Shown here in pieces: positions 1 through 16,600 of a stretch of DNA of 64,000 bases. The position numbers and the translations under genes were made by a program. Location of the stretch: positions 5,392,102 through 5,456,101 of the forward strand of contig NC_072465.1 in the NCBI RefSeq assembly GCF_027596085.1, given 5' to 3'. Below the pieces are notes generated by a model. The model did no database searches, was not told the DNA's origin, and saw only the letters and a list, made by a program, of their open reading frames with translations. The stretch is from Anoplopoma fimbria (Eukaryota; Chordata; Actinopteri; Perciformes; Anoplopomatidae). How positions within the stretch are numbered: the first letter of the stretch is position 1; each line of letters opens with the position of its first letter.

Positions 1-1447
1 TTTGACATCCGTCTTAACTAGGAATATGGTCTTCAAAAACGATTTTTCTACAAAAAAAAAAGAATCTGCCAGTGGTGTTCCCCTTATGTCTAGTGATGCT
101 TCCCTTGTTTCATTTACTGTTTTGCATTCTTGTCCTCAAACAAGATAAAACGACTCAGTTACTCAGCACATTCAAAGCAGTGCAATCCTAAAAATGTGTT
201 ATTTTAGAAAAGAAAATGTTTCTAAGACATCAAAATACATATGTAATGGACAATAGCAGCATTCTGGTCAACAGTTGTTGTTGTTGTTGTTAAATATGCT
301 TTATAAATACATTTGGATTGGAATTAGACGACACGTTTTTAATTAAAGTTGTGTGAAATGGATGTGAATAAAGTGAAAATGGTCAAATTGGATCTGCACC
401 AAAAATAAAACCTGTACCTTGACCTATGACATAACTTCACTCCTTGACAAAGACAGCAAATGTCTTTGAACTATTTGAACAGGTTTTTCAGATATTGAAG
501 AACGGCCCTGCTTACAAAGAGGACTGAAATCATGCTCACCTTTAAAAAGGAGAAAAGGCATTTGAGGAATGACACTTGATTCTAGAAAATTCCTTATTGA
601 TTTTCATTAAAAATGGTTGAAACCAGTGCAACCCATAGGCAAAGAAACATATCTAAACTACCTGAATGGTTTGCTTGAATTAAGACTTTTTGTAGTGTAT
701 AAAAATATTCTGTAAAATCAAACACAGTCTCCCGACATTACAGCAACCGCGCTGCATTATGTTTTCAGACATACTCAACTCGGACGCTAAATTAAACCCA
801 AATTTAAAAGCCAGCAAGTCTCCTGCTTTCATGATTGTTATCTGAATAGTCTCAAAATAACACCCGAAACATAGTAGGCGAATACAGGTTTGCAAATAGT
901 TCTAACCAGAGAAAATGGTCGATAAAATAATTTGGCTCTCTTGCCAGCTTGTCCAACATATTGCAGCGCTGAGATTCTTTATGTTCCGCAGCTCACAGAG
1001 TCCCAGGCACCATCCTTCACAATCAAATCCACACACCTGGCTACCACCTGTCAAGCCTGCTGTAAATGTCACCGCTGTATTTCTTAATTGAACAGGATTA
1101 TGGGATTTCTAATTGTGCCCCATGGTGTTCAGGGAACTACAGACTTCTTCACTGTCAAACACTAAAGCAGCAACAATGTGTTGGAAATGAGAATAAAGAA
1201 GTATTCTGGAATAGCGTTTGCTGAATAGAAGGGCAAGGGACTCCACTGTTGTAGACATCAGGCGCATCATTTTTATTCAGGTTGAGCAGGATTCTGAAAA
1301 GCAGGACGTTCAATAGCAGTCTCAAGGTTGAATAAGAAGTCCCTGAACCTGAGTCAGAGAGAAAAGGCTCAGACTCCACAGATGAGAGCACCGATCCCAT
1401 TTAGCAAAGCCAAAGCCATTTTATCGTGTTGGACGAAATCCTCAGCT
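1..1447. other. intergenic, no gene seen
   Basis: AT-rich sequence with a short (GTT)n at about 274-292. Short open frames on both strands do not resemble proteins. Confidence 0.6.
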
Positions 1448-1622
1448 ATGATTGGCTGGCTTGGTTGGAAGGTGCAAATGAGAGGGGGGGTTCCAAAACA
1501 CCAATTTGTGACTCAGACATACACAGCATGGAAACACACCAGGGGGGGTTTGTACAAAGAGCTTCCCTGATAAATCCCGGCGTACCTATAAATGCCAAAC
1601 ACACCTCCATTTTCGGTGCCGT
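1448..1622 (+). promoter_or_regulatory. candidate plus-strand core promoter
   Basis: An inverted CCAAT box (GATTGGCTGG, about 1448-1457) is followed by a TATA element (CTATAAATGCC, TATAAAT at 1587-1593). The expected start site is near 1615-1622. CpG dinucleotides are clearly denser here and in the next 170 bp than in most of the window (CCCGGCG, TTTCGGTGCCG, GACGCGGCG). No gene is recognised downstream on this strand. Confidence 0.35.
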
Positions 1623-2138
1623 CTTCCACTCGTGTAAGCTGTCTGTTTTTAGCAGCAGCAGCAGTAAAACCAGGACGCGGCGTTGCAAAGCCCCTACAGT
1701 TCAAAAAGCCCCCCCTCCTCCTCCTCCTTTTTTTTTTTGAAAACACACGAACGGAGCAATTCCTCCGGGTGTAATCCTCGCACACTTGTATGCCTTTGTT
1801 CTATCTAAGTGCATGTGTGTTTTTTCTCTCCTCTCCTCTTCCTCCTCTGTGTTGCAGATTCATCCCAGGACCTAACAGAGAGCTCCCGTTGCAGGGCTGC
1901 GTGCCAGGCTCTTCCCTTCATCTTCCCCCTTTTCTCTTCCCGCCGAACGGACTAAAACTATTACATCCACGTCTACTGACTGGATTACCTGGGACCACAG
2001 AAAAGGATATCCACCCAGATAAAAACAGCTTTGCTTGCGTGGTGCCAAGGATTTGAAACCAGACTAATCCCCTGTTTGATCAATGAGCCCCATGTTGGTG
2101 ACTCTCCTCTTCCACACAGCTGTGGCCAGTCTCCGACC

Positions 2139-2191
<53 letters not shown>

Positions 2192-2289
2192 CCCTCCCTC
2201 GGTTTCCCGCTCAAAAACTGAAACAGCTTAGCAGGGGGTTATTTAGAGGTTGTTAAAACATTATTTGAAGACATTCGCACTGCCTAAAG
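1617..2289 (+). other. candidate plus-strand first exon / 5' leader
   Basis: This runs from the presumed start site to a good donor (CCTAAAG|GTAAACCGG, GT at 2290). An internal acceptor-like site (CCTCTGTGTTGCAG at 1857) could split it, giving an exon of about 432 bp from 1858. The segment includes a (CT)22 array. A short open frame from the ATG at 2083 begins MSPMLVTLLFHTAVASL, which looks like a signal peptide, but it then runs through the CT array as Leu-Ser repeats and stops at about 2248. It is probably leader sequence rather than protein. No later exon could be connected to it. Confidence 0.3.
2143..2186. repeat. (CT)22 microsatellite
   Basis: Uninterrupted CT array inside the candidate plus-strand leader exon. 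Confidence 0.95.
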
Positions 2290-6936
<4,647 letters not shown>

Positions 6937-7300
6937 TGGTGTCAGCGCACCAGTAGAAAACAGCTAGTACACAAAATGCCTAAAAGCGCACCCACACACA
7001 ATGAGCGTCTGCCACACCAGGATAAAGTAATAGAGAGAGAACTCTTGGTGTCAGCACACCTGTAGAGAACAGCTTATTTACTCCCACAAAATGCACAAAA
7101 GCACAGGTAACCACATACAACGAGCATCTGGTGACAGCCCACCAGGATAAAGAAACACAGAGAAATCTTGGTGTCAGTGTACCAGTAGAGAACAGCTTAT
7201 TCACTGCTGCAAAACGTGCAAAAGTGCACCTACACACAGTCTGGCGACGGGGCACCAGGAGAAACCGAAAAATAAATGTTGGTTTCGGCACACCGTAGTT
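6937..7300. repeat. degenerate tandem repeat, unit about 109-123 bp, three and a fraction copies
   Basis: Units begin with TGGTGTCAGCGCACCAGTAG at 6937, TGGTGTCAGCACACCTGTAG at 7046, TGGTGTCAGTGTACCAGTAG at 7169 and TGGTTTCGGCACACCGTAG at 7280. Each then contains AGA(A)AACAGCT, an AAATGC/AAACGTGCAAAAG block and a second CCACCAGGA-like motif, so the unit itself may be an older duplication. The minus strand stays open for about 100 codons and echoes the repeat (VNKLFSTG occurs twice), but this is repeat translation, not a recognised protein. Confidence 0.75.
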
Positions 7301-7730
7301 TAACAGACAACATCAGACAATACACACAAAGCCAATAAACGGGTTAAAAAAAGTAAGATATATAAATTGAATTTATTACGGCTGTACCGAATGTCATTTT
7401 TTACATTTGAAACTTCTATTGAGGTTTTAGAATGATACTTCACATGTCGTATTTTTTGCTGTCATTACCCTAAACAATGGGACAAATAAGATTTTGTGTT
7501 ATTGGGGTTATTTAAATGTCTTTGTGTGCAGCAAGCCGCAGAGCATATTGTCTTCAAGCACAGTGAAAATGTTTTTTTGAAAAGTTAAATGCCAACAAAT
7601 ATTCACAATGAATACTTGGCTTAATTAAAAACACGGGAATTGGAAATTATTACATCAATCTTTTTTCAATAAATGTACTTTTGGACTGAGGCTATTACAG
7701 CTCAGTGTGGCTCACTGTGTGTGTATTTGT

Positions 7731-7732
<2 letters not shown>

Positions 7733-7762
<30 letters not shown>
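7733..7762. repeat. (GA)15 microsatellite
   Basis: Uninterrupted GA array. Confidence 0.95.
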
Positions 7763-7765
<3 letters not shown>

Positions 7766-10700
7766 GGAAGGTGTAGGTCCACCATTGCAGGCCTGTATGT
7801 TTCTTTAGGTTATCAATAATAATAATTTGAATGTCGATGATATGAATTGAGGTTTCAAACTATCCGGTACAGTCCTATAATATATAAATATATTTGTATG
7901 CATTTAGTTAATCGTTTATTTATATTCATATTTTAAAAAAGGAGGCACTTACTTTATTTGCAGACGACAATCATGGGCCTTTCCCTCAGGACAAAGATGT
8001 CAATCACTTTGTTGTTAAAGTCCTTTGTTGTTAAAGTTAGGTGTATTCCTCATAAGTCTGTCCTTTGCAGTGGAGATATGAGAAAAGAACGAAAGCCTGA
8101 TCCGTTTCATTCTGTTATGGCTGTAGGTCTTTATCCATATGCAATCTATGCTCTTTATGCAAGATAACACTGAAAAGTGGAGGTGGTAAGAGCTATAGTT
8201 AAGATCAGCTTTTAAAGTTGTTTTGCCTAGGATACATGTCTCCTGCAGATCAATTGTCTGTCAAAAAAGCAAGTAGCTGTACAGGCGTCATTCCTTGGAC
8301 TGTTTGAGAACAGTATAATCCCACCAAATCAGACATAAATCAGATCAGATCAGAGAATTATCTGGACAGGCTCTTCAATTTGTGATCATCATATTTCACA
8401 AAAAGGGCTTCTTTGGCCTAACTTGCACTGTTGACATCACCACCACTGATATTTGAAGCTCGTTTGTGATTTCCTTAGTCTCATCCACTGCTTTTGGAGG
8501 CTGCATGTCTGTAATATTATATGGCTTCTGATAAACCCTTCTTAATCCGATTGGATGTTCCGGTAAACTCAGTTGAGGAATTTAAATGTGTGGCCAACTT
8601 GTCATCTTTTTCTGCACAACACATGCAAACAGTTCAAGAGCTAACGTTATCTCTTTTAGTCATGTCCCCAAAAGGCCTTCGCTGTACATCCGGGGCCGCG
8701 TCAATGCGACACCTGCAGAAGGTTTTCAGGGCGATATGAGAGTGGACAGAGCTTTTTGATTAAAAAAAAATTAAAAAAACTGTTCAGGTCACAGTGTCTC
8801 ACTTGTATCCACACGCTGTCACTGCTGGAGAAGAGTTGGGAAAAACAAAAAAAGTTTGCTAGTCCTGTGGCCACAGCCAGGCCAGCCTTACTACTCTGTT
8901 TGAAAAGTCCGTGCTTCTTTAAGTAAGAAGTATCCATGGTAGGCTAGGTGCTGAAGGGTCATTACCTCACTTAACTAATATGTCAAGCTGGAAGAAGTCT
9001 ACATGAATTGGATTGTAATAAAGCATTTTTTTTATATCAATAACTAACCAACTATCAAACTGTTTATGATATTTAATTATATTCAGGCATCCTAACGTTT
9101 GCCAGCTATCTGTGTTTTTGTCAGGAGTTGGCACTAATCGCAAAATTTGATATGCCTTCATCAATGTGTGCCCTACTTTGTTCATTTATTAAAATAAATA
9201 AGCATTTGCACTTTGTTTAGCTAACAGTATAAAGCTTTATATCTCTGCTGAGACACCATACATTCATTTGGAGGTAAACCCGTAAAGGTTGGTAAGAGAT
9301 AATCCTTGTGAAGGTGTATGAAGAAACACAGGGAGCTGTGGTGTTGTTAAATGTTAACTTCCTCTCTAGTTTAATTGCTGTCATGACTTATATGTTTGCT
9401 TGACTTAGCAATATGGACTGGATAACAGCACAAATGTAAATCACTGAGGCAAACTGTTAAGCATGAGCACACAGTCAAGTCTCTGACAGACCATACCATT
9501 AAGTCCAGCCAGTTATAATCATAGCCATTAATAAATTGTTATAATTGCAGTCTAGTCAGGGATAATAGTTTAGTTGTGTATCATGATGTAACTGTCTTGA
9601 GTTGAGCTGTATGCAGTTGCTGATAGAGCCACGATCTGTTTGGGGTCAAGGAAAACAATCACGCACATTTAGGTAAAAACACCAAAGTCAACGTCACACA
9701 ATGTGTTTTTTTATTTTTTTATTTTTTTGTTGAAGCCTTTTTCAGTTAAATGTGAATTAACAGAGATATGATGTTTCATTTTGGGACATGCCATGACTTC
9801 CCCAGTAACTTCCATGGAACTAGCAACACAATTTGTCATTGATGCAAACTAGCATTCTGTCACGATAATGACCCCTCCTTTGTTTTTCCTTGGGCAGGGT
9901 GCAGTGTGAGAATCGACTGCCGAAATCAACACGTCTTTTAAGCGTTGGTGAGGCACTGCCTGCTCTAACCGCACATTCATTTGTCAGGACAATTTGGCCA
10001 ACTTAAATAAGAATAGAAAATAATAACCAAAACACTATCAAGCGTAAATCATTTCACATAGGGGGAATTTAATGAATTTTTTGTACCACTGTGAATGTCT
10101 TTGTTCATTCATTACCCGGCTCCTTCTCGTCTACTCTTCACCTCATCAAATTGATTTGAAAAAATAAATGAAGTGATACCACTTGAGAGGGTTCAGCTAC
10201 ATCAGCATTGATCATTTATCATTTTTTACTATTACCTACAGTACATTGTAGTGTTTGCTGCCGTACCTGTGTGTTTTATTTATTCTATCTATGTATAAAC
10301 TCATTAATGGCATATTACCACACTGATGCAAAAGAGTTGGAAACAGCTCTCTGCAGAGTCTTTAGTCTGGGTTAATGGTAAAGGTGATTGTCTAATGGTT
10401 GCAGGATGGAACCGCTTCACCCAATTCCATCCTCAGCCAATGAGCTGCTGTGTTCTCTGGTATGCAAATGAGAGGCACAAGGGCAAGCAAGCATGGCTGG
10501 TGAAGGACACACTCTTTGGACCTGGAGGAGACAGAGCTACCCTGGAGGGCCAAGCATGCCTCATTAAGATTCAACACTATCATTTTACTTAGGCAGGTGA
10601 AATCTGAGTGCCATGCATACAGTCCATACAGTGCCAAGTACACAAGATTTCCTGCTAGGGAGACTATTGTGCGTGACCTGTAGTTGTTTTGCAATATACT

Positions 10701-13279
10701 TTAGGCTATCAAACCAGGATGTAGTGTGAATTACCATAGTGTCCTATCCAGGCCATAACTGCATAAAACTCACAGCAGCGAATCACTGTTTAGTGAATCA
10801 CCATAACCTAGCAACAAGCATACAGACACACAAGCTTGCCAAAGGGGGCAGATCTCCTTCCTTTAAGAAGCCTGTATAAAAAACCTTGCTGCTAGAATGG
10901 AATGTTAACATGAGCATCGTGAAGAAATCAATTTCGATGTTATTCCCACGACAGTGTCTCGGTATGACTGTCCAGGGTATTTCTATTTTGTATTACCTCC
11001 CCCATATTGTTTTCCCCCCAAGCCATCATCCCAAATAGAATGGTGTCTGTGTCTCAAGGCGATGGCCATTGATCCACATTGGAAGTGAGACACTACTGCC
11101 CAAGCCATCAACACAATGCATTTTGTCTGTCAGGCCACAGTGATGAGTGCAACCAGACAGACGGACCATATAAAAAAGGTTTGCTGGCATTAGGATCACA
11201 AATACTCATGTCATTGAATTATATTGCAGCAGCTCTATACATAACCTCTTCCTTCTTACTATATGTTCCCACATATCTGGCTTTAATTAGAATGGTTATA
11301 AGGTTTGGTACATGGATGCATAAGAATAAATGTGAAACACACAGAATGCTAAACAAAGAGTGCCCTGTTCACTCTTTGTCCCTCATGGATCTATTAGGGA
11401 GAAAATTGTTTACAGCCCGCTGGACGGATGCAGTCCAGTAGGACGTCTCATCATTATCTCATAAAGTTTCATATTCCAAGTGTATACTTGTAGCTCTTTC
11501 ACAGTCACAACTTGTTACACTCGCCCACATGCAAGAGAATATCCAATATCCCTACAGTCCTTTACATCAGACCTGCCAAGAACAACTTCTTCAAATGTAC
11601 TCTGCAAAGCTAACATGAGAGGTTGAAAATTGGCCGACTTTTGACAACAAGGTGACTCATGAAGCATTTCAGTTTTATCACTTCTTTTGGCTGTCACAAT
11701 GTTAACTATCCTACCTTTCATCAAACACACAAATTCAATAGAGGCACTGACATATAAAGCTGAGTTATTTTTAACACTGGTTCATCAAGACGCAGTCAGC
11801 TTTCACTGCCTCCACTCATATTAAGCAATGACCAGTGTTGTGTTAAGCCTTGAAACTGCTGTGAACTAATGTACAGAGAGTGTGACATAAGAAATAACCT
11901 TTTGTTGGCAATTATTTTACTTACTTGGTTAAATCTTCTCTACAGCCAATATCAATATTCATTTAAGAATGCTCCAAAGTAGGATGATACATCAAAGTAG
12001 AAGCGTTTTCTCTATGTGTTTAGTCTTGTGTTCAACAAGATGCTCCAGGTGTTCATTTTCTTTTTTTTAGTCTCCAAAGCCTCACACATATATGATGTAC
12101 TACTGAGTCAAAGACCGTTTTATGCAATTCCAAAATTTGCCATAATGCCCCATGTCATAGTGACCCAGTGATGGCCACTGTGGTGCACCTTTTAACTGAC
12201 CTCCTTTATCTTGAGCTGCTTCATCAAATGACCACTGGCATGAAATCTACTGATTGCCTATGAGAGTGTGCTTCAAGGTAATGTAAAATGCGCTTACAGA
12301 AGCAACACCTATGCTTCACTGAAGCCATCAAATACATATGACAGCAGTCCTATGTGCTGGATGTAATTTCCAGTGTAGCGAAGCTTTAATATGAAAGTTT
12401 GAGCTGGAGGGAATCTGTGATCTCCAGACTCAGTGGGCTATGCTGCAAGCCGGTACGGGGATGTCCCCAGCCACCGCTCTCATTTCATATAACACTGGCA
12501 GTGCATTTTCCTGTACTGCTCAGGGCGAAAACTATTTAAACTCACCCCCTAAATGAACAACTTAGTAAATGAACGCCTGGACTGTGTCATCGATTAAACA
12601 GCACAGTCCTTCTCATATGATTCATAGGCAGGGTGTGTGCACTCAGCCACATAATCTCTCTTTTTCATTTCAGCACCTCCAGAATTGCCTTCTAAACACA
12701 AATAATGACAGTGGCAGCGAAGCTCTGCGAGCCTATCCACGAGCTCATGTGAAATGTGTTTATCATTTGGCTGATTCATAATTTTTCTCTACCCAGAAGC
12801 ACAGGGCTGTGCTGCAGGAGTCAGATATTTGTTTTATCGCATGCTAAATAGCAATATAATGCTATTAGCCTAACATGTGAGAAACAATGCAATTACAATA
12901 AGAGAATGATATTTTGTCACTGTGTGGAGACACTCACACATAACATAAAGACGGCAGAACATCTTTGCCTTTTTAAAATATCCAGTATCCAGCAAAGTAA
13001 CATATCGTTGAAATCTGAAAGACACTACAATTCATTCACTTTTTAATAGAAAAAGTCAGGGTTACATTAATCAATTCCCAGCACTGACTCAAACATGCCT
13101 ATTTCAGCCATGGTGTGTAACATGGTGTGTCATTTCTGGGCCTATCCCTGACTTTCTGCTGCAAATGAAACAACTGAAAACCTTCCACCTAAACCGACCC
13201 CCTTTTTATTACATTAATCACACTCACCTATAAATGAAATCCATTTAAATACCCCTAGTTGCACAAATAATTTGTGTAG

Positions 13280-13690
13280 CCAGGTTGAAAGAGTTGGGAG
13301 TCAAAGGCGGCATAATTAGATGGGACGAGTCTGAAACCTAATACAAGATGTAATTAAGGAAATTAATAAGGTGCCAGCCCCCTTTCAATGGGTGCTCTGC
13401 CTGATGATTAATCACAGCCTGGGCTAATTTGATTTGTGACAAGGATAGGGATGACTTGGTGAGTCAGTTAGGAGAGCCCAGTTTGACAGCATATGACATT
13501 AATAAAACATGAATAGTGGGCGCTCAGAGGGGAAACGAGAATCCACTTGCGATCCACATGAAGCGATCAGATTAAAGAGGACTTTGGATAGATAGCCTTG
13601 TGACAAAGTCACTGACAGGGGATTGACTGGAAGTTAATCAATGTCTCTGATGTCACATTATTGTTATCACTGAATAATTGGACTCAACAC
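13280..13690. promoter_or_regulatory. candidate conserved noncoding element, homeodomain-motif rich
   Basis: A low-repeat stretch with many TAAT/ATTA cores in about 400 bp: CATAATTAGATGG, TGTAATTAAGG, AAATTAATAAGG, GATGATTAATCACAGCC, GGGCTAATTTG, CATTAATAAAAC and GAATAATTGGACTCAAC. Mixed GC and AT blocks like this are typical of deeply conserved vertebrate enhancers. Conservation itself cannot be seen from one sequence. Confidence 0.25.
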
Positions 13691-16600
13691 CTTTATAAAT
13701 AAGCAAGTGTTGACAAGAATATTCTTTTATTGAGGTGAAGACGGGGTTAAACAAGGGTTGGCCCTGTCTATTGCTGTGCTGTCTTATAATATGACACAGT
13801 TCACCTCCTGCTCTCTCCAGGTTATGCAGAATGAAATCCTAAGTGAATGCTAGCAAACAGTATTAATTTCTCTGGTGAATTCAAATTTATTTATCCTATA
13901 TTTGGGAAGGTGTGTATATTGTTTGTTATTGTGTTTACCCCTCTGGGGGAAGACATAATAACAGGAACACCTGTATAATATGATGCAATCCTACGTTCTT
14001 GTATTAAATTCTGTCTTTGAGGAGAATACGATGTTTGATTTTGAGCTTCAACCCCTCTACCTTACAGATGTTGAATCATTTATATCTCTCTATCACAGGT
14101 ATGACAAATAGAGGTGTTGAGGTATTAAACACACTTCATGGTAATGTTTGAGGCCGTCGTACAGAATGTGGTAGTGCTTCTGTGCAGATGTTCCTGTTAT
14201 TGCTTTGTCTGCATGTGCTCTAGGAAATGTATGCAGGAGCAGCTATATTCACATATAGTGCATTATTAACTAATGGCGCATACACACACACACTAACACA
14301 CAAACACACACACACTTCTAAACCCCAACCACATGATTACACTCTATCCCAGGAGCTAGAATATTCCCATGGTTGCCAAACAACTAGTCCCCCTCCTGTT
14401 TAATCTCCCAGGTGGGAAGGCTTTACAGTGTCATGGCCCGACCCGCGAGTGTGCACGTGGGGGAATCAATCCTCGGAGGACTGCAGTGAGACAAGCCACA
14501 GAATGAGAAATAGTCAACAGCCATTAGAACCAAGTCCCTGTAGGCTCTGGTGACTTGGGGAGTTTGTCTTACACACTTACTGCAGTGATCCAAAGCAGAT
14601 GCTGCTAATTAAGATGTGATAAGCAGAGAGCATTATGCACGGCAACGCCAGCTGCATATCCATTTCATATATAGAATGTCATGTATGTGCTGAGACACGC
14701 CTATGGTGTGTTGTAATTGCATATTTATGGGTGTTTATAGAAGGGACATTTATCAAGGTTGAATCAAGATTTTTCTAAACTAGAGATGTAGTGTGTCATT
14801 AAATTATAGAAAAATAACTCTTTTACAAAACAAATGACCAACAAAAAATAGATTTAAAAAGATTTAAATCTAAATGAATGGAAAATGATGTCAAAACGTT
14901 TGCTCAAAAGTGCATAGATTCATGGAATCGCTGAAAGAAAACAATATAAATAGCTTAAATTTAATTAAAAGTATGGAATCTAAAAAAGATTTGCTATAGT
15001 TAAACAATATATATTATAAACTTTTTACTCCTAAAAAAAGAGTAGATCAACCTCTTCAAAAACTGGTTCTTATTATTTGTTGTCTTTGTTCCCTTAATAA
15101 TAGACCATTTTAGTCAGCTGGTTAATTGATAAATAAGAAGCTTTGAGATGGATACATAGTGTAACCACACAAGTAGATGAGTTTTACACTCACTCACTTG
15201 TAAAGATGTGTCTACATGTTACTTTACATATTGTTACACTTGAACTGCAAAAGGAAATATTACCGCAAATATTAATGTTGTCGAGATAAGCAAACAGACC
15301 ATCTGATGAATTCAGTTTGCTCACATGTACAAGACTTGAGTTTGGAAAACATTCCACCAAATGGTTGATTTCGCCGAGTCAGATATCTCCTTGATCATTC
15401 AGCAAACTGTTGGGAGTGTTTAGATAGTGACAAACCTCACTGCCTTTGGATCTCTAAAGCTTCAGGTTACATCTACTGAAATTTTCTGTAGATATTAACC
15501 TGCATAGCCCATTTCCTGTCTCAATATATTCATAAACTGAGTCTGGTGGCCATGTAGTGATTTGACAGTGATGCTAGAGCACCAAACCATGTATTTACAG
15601 TTTGAACATTGGATGCAAGGCCTAACAACAGCCTATTTCCCCCAAACGCATGTAGGAATGGTTTGTGCGAATGCGTGAAAAAAAAATCACTCACTTGCTA
15701 TACAACCCATTTCAAATTATATCTGTCTAGATCTGATTTATCTCTGGCCTTGGCAGACCTCAGCGACAGAGGCAGAAGTGTGAGCTATTTTTTGACAAGG
15801 CCAGAAAGGATGGCAAGAACTCTGGAAAATAAGGGTGACGTTCCGAGACAATGATGGACACAATTAACCGCACAGACCAGGCACGATGATACATACTGTG
15901 AGTCTGTACACATATTTCCCCCAAGAAATAGATGAAGCTGGAGGTGGAACAGGTCTAGCTGTCAGAAAATACAGCATGTAGGACGTGAGTAGGTGTAGAT
16001 AGCAGTCAGGCTATCTGGCTGAAATGTGTCGTGCCCTGCCAGTTGTAATAGAGATGTGAATGTCCCGCTGACAGAACCTGGCCAGGATTGCTCATGGGGG
16101 GGAATATTTACTTTAGTTTTGAGGGAGATCTCCAGCATCAGTCAAGCATAGTCATTGCTCTAACATTTATCCTGCGCAAACGGCGCGATATGTCCTATGA
16201 ATGAAAGTCAATATACCCCGTCTGATAGACTGACGGAGTGGCACACACACACAGTCTGATCTAGCCATGACTCAGTCCGCTGCCTCCAACAGCTTCCCGC
16301 AGTGATGCACAAGATGTGCTGTGAGAAACTAAAAGGTCAATATAAGTAATGACTTCCACTCATTTCTGTGCAGTGAAGAGCACCGGTGCTTCAAATAAGG
16401 ATGTAAGGAAGTGAAAATAAACTAAACTTGAGGCTACATCTGCTACACATCGGACTCTCTGGGCAGCAGAGAGGCCTCGTGATTACAGGGAGCCATAATT
16501 CAAAAAGACAGCAACAGTTTTAAACCCTTGACAGTAAGCGTCCTCCCCGCTGCTGTATTTCTGCATTCACTGACTATCTGCAGTCTGTGAGTGCTGCTTG

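Noticed and set aside
2083..2250. Signal-peptide-like short protein (MSPMLVTLLFHTAVASL)
   Set aside because: It reads straight into a CT microsatellite as Leu-Ser repeats and then stops; more likely leader sequence.
6937..7300. CRISPR-like repeat-spacer array
   Set aside because: Whole units are similar, there are no unique spacers, and the sequence is clearly vertebrate.
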